Source: Ceratothoa steindachneri
Taxonomy: Eukaryota > Arthropoda > Malacostraca > Isopoda > Cymothoidae
Length of the DNA stretch: 64,000 nucleotides
Assembly: GCA_963969495.1 (NCBI GenBank)
Contig: OZ018317.1
Coordinates: forward strand, 34,074,226 to 34,138,225
Direction of reading: 5' to 3'
A model generated the notes under the pieces. It searched no databases. It was not told where the DNA came from and worked only from the letters and a program-made list of their open reading frames with translations. Both the position numbers and the translations under genes were made by a program. The number at the start of each line of letters is the position of its first letter. Position 1 is the stretch's first letter. Of the stretch, positions 59,215-64,000 are shown in pieces.

Positions 59215-59560
59215 TGATAATAATAATAATAAGTCTTTTGTAATGCGCTCTTCAAGGCATGGGGCCTTCCCAGAGCGCACGTTGTGCTGAGATGGAAATT
59301 CAATAGAAATTCAAGAGGGGAAGGCAATTCTGAAAAGATGCGTTTTCAGGAGACGCTTAAATGTGGTAAGAGAGGGAGAAGACCTGATTTCAGCAGGAAG
59401 AGCATTCCACAACTTATGGGCGCAGACTGAGAAGGAGCAGTCGCCCATTGAGCAGACGGATGAACGAGGAATATTCAAAAGAGGTGCATGTGATGACCGA
59501 AGGGCCCGAGGAACATGGCCTTACGGGAGGGCAGAAGAGTGATGAACAAGTAGTAGTACA
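59215..59560 (+). repeat. Dispersed non-autonomous repeat with (TAA)n head
   Basis: It starts (TAA)n, then AGTCTTTTGTAATGCGCTCT and TCAAGGCATGGGGCC with AGAGCGCACG. It continues through a segment containing TGCGTTTTCAGGAGACGCTT and AGCATTCCACAACTTATGG. Sequences of this design (a TAA run, GCGCT-rich start and a conserved ATTCCACA block) recur in many aquatic animal genomes. I recall the pattern but cannot name the family with certainty. Confidence 0.55.
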
Positions 59561-61020
59561 TTAAATACTTTGAATAGATCCCCTCCTAACAGGTCGAAGC
59601 TGGTGATGTAGTCATGAGATTACTATACATAATGAATGGATTAACAAATTTACATGGTTTCCCAACCTGACATCTGTTCCTATTGGTACGGTGGTTGCAT
59701 CTGGTATTCTTCTGGGGAGCAAAGATGAGTGCACGACAGTGGCGGATCCAGGATCGAAATGGGGGGGGAAGATAACCTGAATTCCTCCCGCTGAGTAGTC
59801 TGATAAAAGGGCATTGATGATTAATAATGATTATCTTACCCAGCATTGATAATTCTAAATATCTCAATACAGGAGTGATCATTAACTCTCTCAAATCTAT
59901 TTTTCCCGCATCAGAAAATTAGGAATTTTGGTTTCTAGTAATTATGGTGCGTCAGCTAAAGTAAAATAATGAATTTAATAATTATTTTTAGGAATTTATT
60001 TGGATTTTAGACATGTATCATATAAGATACATTCAGTCACAACGGTTAAAAAACACCCCTGTTTTTATATATTCTATATTATTAAATAACTTTCTGAATA
60101 GTAGAATACAGGTCTGGCTTTATAAAGAAATATCAGCATAAACGGGTCTGAAATTGGCTGGGTTTCGGCCCCTTAGCCCACCCCCCTGGACCTGCGCCTA
60201 CTGCACGACGATAATAATATTAAAAGACTTCAACACTTGACCACACCACGGCAATAATATTAAGAAACTCCCCCCAAAATTAACCTTAGAAAATTCGAAT
60301 TTAACAAAAAAAACAAAAACGAATACAAATTCAGGTTTTTTTCGGAGCGAAGTAAACTCGTCGAAACTTGTTGCGACGTTTCTAAGCATGAATTAAATCG
60401 ATGTCTTAATAAAAAAGAAACAACCGGTTAAAGATACTCCACATTTTGATCAACTCCGGACTTCAGTTAAAAGTGAAGGAGGAACAAACATCGAATTCTC
60501 GATCATATTTATGGGAAAGATGAGGGATATCATCAAAGAAATGGGGCATTGTCCCCATAAATTTATCCCTAAGTATCCTTGGTCCCATTTTTCTTTGACG
60601 AGAACTTCGGCAAGAAGTTGAAGTTTGTTCTTGATTCCATTTAAACCAGTCATGTTTCTCTAATGTTTATTCTTCTTTAGCACTAATTTAATCTAAAGCG
60701 AAGTTAATGATAACACCAATTGGTGGTTGCTGAGTATGACTAGATAAGTATCATTAACCTGTTTTAATTTTTAGACGGATGAATGAGACTGACGGGTAGC
60801 GTTCAACGAAAACGAGATTCGTTACAAGGGGACAATTCTAAAAAGAACCAGGCAATGGCTTCGGTACTATGATTAAAATTTAAAATCTAAAAAAGAGCAG
60901 CCATGTTAAATTTGTATAAATTTTCTGAACTTCGACATTTGTAATTCTTTGGGTTTTAAAAAGTTCACAAAATTTCGATACTTATATTTATTTCTGAACT
61001 TCATCATTTTGTTTTTTGAT
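59561..61020. other. No gene seen
   Basis: AT-rich. A 67-codon minus frame at 60450-60653 and a 102-codon minus frame at 59586-59894 have no recognisable domain. Confidence 0.35.
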
Positions 61021-61023
61021 ATT

Positions 61024-61153
61024 ATAAAAGAATTATTAGAAATAACTTTGATAAAAAACATAAGTCATAACCAAACTAAAATGAAATTATGATTCAAATA
61101 CTGAAAAAAATCCCCTTTTTAAATTATAGTTAGTGATGATGATGATGAAGTGA

Positions 61154-61199
<46 letters not shown>
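61024..61199. repeat. Dispersed repeat copy, GAT microsatellite and (TA)n
   Basis: GAATTATTAGAAATAACTTT and the next 100 bp match 38522-38640. A GATGATGATGATGAAGTGATGA tract-like segment and a 43-bp TA run (61157-61199) follow. Confidence 0.75.
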
Positions 61200-61203
<4 letters not shown>

Positions 61204-61321
61204 ATAGAGAAATTTGACGCGAATGAGCAATGAGACAAGAAACAGGAGTTTTTTTAATGGTAAGAGAAAGGGACATTAGTTTTGATAGGGTAATTGCTTT
61301 GGACGAAGTAGTCTCACTGTG

Positions 61322-61388
61322 CGTGGTAGCTTAACGGTAGAGCATCTGACTGGCATTCAGCAAACCAGGTTCGAGTCCACGTAGGATG
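61322..61388 (+). repeat. tRNA-Ala-like sequence, probable SINE head
   Basis: TAGCTTAACGG fits box A and GGTTCGAGTCC is a perfect box B. CTGA-CTGGCAT-TCAG forms an anticodon arm with GGC in the anticodon position. The acceptor strand TGCGTGG would pair with CCACGTA, but that overlaps the T-arm, so a normal cloverleaf cannot form. It is a tRNA-derived pseudogene or SINE head rather than a working tRNA. Confidence 0.65.
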
Positions 61389-61449
61389 GAGTGGCGAAGC
61401 CATTGCCTGTTTCTTTGTATATTTCAGCATTATCAATGACAGACCCTAA

Positions 61450-61955
61450 GAAATGAAGAGTCACGCAGTTATCGTGGCAATTTAGAAATAGCACGATTGT
61501 TAAAAGTCGCTAGATCCTTCTTCTACAAAGTTTGCAATGAGTGAGAGGCCAAAGATGGTTAAGCAGACATCATGTGTCTCAACAAGACTAGGCACCATCA
61601 TACAAGGCTCAAGCAACGCAGGAATGGATGGCGGAAAATTTTCATGATCACATAACCCTTAACATTTGGCCTCCTAGCTCTCCAGATCTCAATCTATTGG
61701 ACTACTATGTAGGTAGCGTAGTTGAGAAAGAGGTAATTGAGCACCCTCATAACACTAAAGAATCCCTAATAGCCTCCATAGTCAGAGTAATGTCCAAATT
61801 GATCAAGAACCACTTGATCCTAGCATGTAGGCGATTCAGACTTCGCATAGAAGCCGTTATCGAAGCTAAAGGAGACTTTATTTCAAGGAATAAAATTACA
61901 AAACAATTGGTTTATTCTTATCCTCACAACTTTTTCAGCAAAAGACATTATTACC
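61450..61955 (+). pseudogene. DD37D mariner-type transposase, deletion derivative (copy 2)
   Basis: An N-terminal helix-turn-helix remnant (LEIARLLKVARSFFYKVCNE, ending at a stop about 61543) runs almost directly into the catalytic C-terminal part. That part reads APSYKAQATQEWMAENFHDH, then LNIWPPSSPDLNLLDYYVGS and RRFRLRIEAVIEAKGDFIS. The middle of the protein, with the first Asp, is missing. Counting from the residue before SAPS-like APSY to the D of LLDYY gives 37 intervening residues. That fits the DD37D class of the IS630/Tc1/mariner superfamily. The element type is the same as at 54.8-55.9 kb. Confidence 0.75.
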
Positions 61956-62012
61956 TGTTTCTAAGAGTCATTTTTTTGTGTAAGTATAAATCTGTCCTCA
62001 AATACCCTACAC

Positions 62013-62016
<4 letters not shown>

Positions 62017-62072
<56 letters not shown>
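62017..62072. repeat. (TA)n microsatellite
   Basis: A TA run of about 56 bp between the DD37D relic and the Tc1-like relic. Confidence 0.97.
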
Positions 62073-62073
<1 letters not shown>

Positions 62074-62119
62074 CCTTGGCCAAAATTATGGGGCAGGTAT
62101 GAAAAAGTGAAGAATATGA

Positions 62120-62245
62120 CTGAAACTCCTTTATTTCATACTTGACATAATACAAATAAACATTTTTGCGTATATTCTATCAATAATTAATATATGATGT
62201 GTCCTTTTTCTTTTATAACTGCTTTTATGCGTTTTTGCATACTTG
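62120..62245 (-). repeat. Inverted repeat arm (partner 63238-63356)
   Basis: CATACTTGACATAATACAAA and the next 90 bp are the near inverse complement of 63238-63356. The arm includes the 3' end of the Tc1-like gene and its 3' flank. Confidence 0.85.
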
Positions 62246-63000
62246 AGACTAAGTGCACTCTCACTCTTGTGCCCAAGTGTGACCACAAATGTTCAATGGA
62301 GTTAAGGGAAGACATTCCTTCGATGTCACCCTTTTCTTTTCAATCCAAACCTTTAAGACTCTAGATGTGTGGCATAGAGCATTGTCTTGTTGGAAGATTA
62401 GACCATCTTGTATGTCATCATTGAAAGTTTTACCCAAGGAAGGTTGATAAACATGGTCTAACATGCTGTGTAAGTGTTGGAATTCATTTTGCCCTAACAA
62501 GTGAATAACAATCTTGGACCTGAAGACGACATGCAACCTCAAACCATTACACTGCGCAAATTTGACTGTTGGGATAACACATCTCGGATCAAAAGCTTCC
62601 CCAACACTTCGACGAACATAAACAGCTCCAGAGGTTCCAAAGATCTGAAGAGAATTACAAATTTTACTCACCATTTTTCGTATCTAATAAAAATGTGTAC
62701 AAGCGTAATAAATTGGTGGAAAGTAATGTGGAGAAGCTACTTCAAAGTTGCTTTCATAATGCCAAACAACTTTAGCCTAATCATCATCAGTCCAATCTTC
62801 ATGTTCTTTTGCCCAAGACAATTGATTCTTCTTGTTCCCCTGAGACAGTCACGGTTTCTTTCTATCCTTACATCATTTGAACACAGCTTATACTATCTTT
62901 CTCACTGTGCGTCTTGATATCTCTTTGTTTGCTGCTGCCTGAAACTCAACAGGTCAGAAATGTCCTTTTCAGCAACCTCTCTTCATTCCGAGTTGTACAC
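62189..63000 (-). pseudogene. Tc1-like transposase pseudogene
   Basis: On the minus strand, with frameshifts: an HTH-like segment (PVEFQAAANKEISRRTVRKI, about 62950-62890), NKKNQLSWAKEHEDWTDDD and then the mutated first catalytic block WHYESNFEV (about 62740). GLIFQQDNALCHTSRVLKVW follows with the second Asp (about 62350). LNSIEHLWSHLG then retains the third catalytic Glu in a shifted frame (about 62290). The end is SMQKRIKAVIKEKGHIIY, stop at about 62189. The order and motifs are those of Tc1-type DD34E transposases. The first Asp is replaced and frames are broken, so it is inactive. Confidence 0.82.
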
Positions 63001-63224
63001 CTTTTGTGATCTTGACCATCACGGTATTGGAAGGAATTGGTATCATTGTACCTTAAATTTAATGGTTGTTTGGACATCGTTTCTCGAGCATTTCAATTTT
63101 CTTGCAATTTAGACGCAATAATATCTCTCTGGACAATGCATAAAGTTAACAATAAGATAATCACTGAAGAAATAGGAATAAACGTTAGTATCACACATTG
63201 AACGGCAGAAGGTTGCCTCAACTA

Positions 63225-63356
63225 CTTATGTGCACAATATGCATAAACGCATTAAAGCGGTTATAAAGGCAAGAGGACACATCAAATATTAATTATTGAT
63301 AGAATATACTAAAAAATGTTTATTTGTATTATGTCAAGTTGGAAATAAAGAGTTTT
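63225..63356 (+). pseudogene. Second Tc1-like transposase 3' end, opposite orientation
   Basis: The plus strand reads MHKRIKAVIKARGHIKY and a stop at about 63295. This is the same C-terminus as the minus-strand gene at 62189. It is followed by the same 3' flank ending TAATACAAATAAAC...AACTTGACATAAT in inverse. It is a separate fragment of the same family, so two 3' ends face outward. Confidence 0.75.
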
Positions 63357-63370
63357 AATCATAAGAACAT

Positions 63371-63830
63371 AAGTTCAACTAAATACCTTAAGTTCTCCCC
63401 ACCAGAATTTAAGTTCAATTAAATACTCTGACATCTTCCCACCAGAACTTAAGTTCAATTACATACCCTATGTTTTCCCTACCAAAACCTAAGTTCAATT
63501 AAATACCCTAAGTTCTCCCAACATAACTTAAGTTCATCTAAATACCCCATGTTCTCCCCACCAGAAATTAAGTTCAATTGATTACCCTAAGTTTTCCCCT
63601 CAAAAGACCTAAATTCAATTAAATACCCTAAGTTCTCCCCACCAGAACTTAACTTCAATTAAATACCCTAACATCTTCCCACCAGAACTTAACTTCAATT
63701 AAATACCCTAACATCTTCCCAACATAACTGAACTTCAATTAAATACCCTAACATCTTCCCACCAGAACTTAACTTCAATTAAATACCCTAAAATCTTCCC
63801 ACCAGAACTTAACTTCAATAAAAATACCCT
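63371..63830 (+). repeat. 40-bp minisatellite, about twelve units
   Basis: Units begin AAGTTCAATTAAATACCCTA, then AGTTCTCCCCACCAGAACTT, at exact 40-bp spacing (63371, 63411, 63451 and on). In the second half the variant CTAACATCTTCCC becomes fixed. After 63830 a unique stretch follows, and ATCAATAAAAATACCCTGCA recurs at 63815 and at the window end, suggesting the array continues beyond. Confidence 0.92.
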
Positions 63831-64000
63831 GCAATCATCAAGACGAAGGCGTCAGTCAATTTATTGATTTTACAGCCTAAAACTGGATTTCCAAATACAA
63901 TATTAAAAGGATCAAATAAAAATCATCTCATAAATCACTAGTAATTCTAGCGTTCCCTTCTCTTTTAGTATGTTATGACATCAATAAAAATACCCTGCAA

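Overview
The window looks like non-coding, repeat-dominated nuclear DNA from an invertebrate animal. The signs are dense (TA)n microsatellites, decayed class II transposons of several superfamilies, LINE, Penelope-like and Ty3/Gypsy retroelements, tRNA-derived SINE-like sequences and many minisatellites. No intact host gene could be supported on either strand. Short AACCTAACC/TTAGGTTAG stretches (near 21885, 43300, 48895, 55890) and the mix of element families hint at an arthropod, possibly an aquatic one, but this is inference only.

Layout. 0.8-1.6 kb: an 820-bp hAT deletion derivative with perfect 15-bp inverted ends and an exact 8-bp target duplication. 1.9-2.6 kb: a 31-32 bp minisatellite and a dispersed repeat. 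3-12.3 kb: a decayed minus-strand hAT transposase split by a young Ty3/Gypsy LTR element (4523-10429, TSD TTCAG, LTRs of about 1.47 kb) that has lost most of its polymerase and all of its integrase. 12.35-13.66 kb: a 90/66-bp satellite. 18.3-19.3 kb: a Penelope-like relic with a candidate hammerhead ribozyme. 23.7-24.4 kb: an array of 30-bp units each holding a 14-bp palindrome. 26-27.1 kb: a decayed LINE reverse transcriptase with a 54-bp tandem repeat inside it. 32.5-32.9 kb: two tRNA-derived SINE-like units head to head between (TA)n tracts. 33.2-35.2 kb: a decayed LINE with an RNase H domain. 36.6-37.9 and 42.1-42.3 kb: three copies of a small element whose internal 126-bp repeat occurs five, four or one time. 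40.6-41.9 kb: a full-length dead mariner. 43.1-44.2 kb: a 412-bp hAT MITE with exact TSD next to a LINE fragment. 45.1-45.4 kb: a large palindrome. 46.8-48.6 kb: three unrelated minisatellites, one carrying CRE-like TGACGTCA sites. 49.2-52.8 kb: a decayed ZMYM1-type hAT transposase in which three introns can still be read. 53.6-55.9 kb: a LINE fragment and a DD37D mariner-type transposase. 59.2 kb: a dispersed non-autonomous repeat. 61.4-63.4 kb: a second DD37D relic and Tc1-like relics in inverted arrangement. 63.37 kb to the end: a 40-bp minisatellite.

The coding relics are selfish elements and do not form a host pathway. What interaction can be seen is structural: elements nested in elements, several retroelement relics abutting (TA)n tracts, and minisatellites growing inside mobile elements. 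The items most worth a second look are the mobilised but polymerase-less LTR element with repeated palindromic motifs in its LTRs, the candidate hammerhead ribozyme, the palindromic 30-bp array, the head-to-head SINE pair, and the family with a variable 126-bp core.
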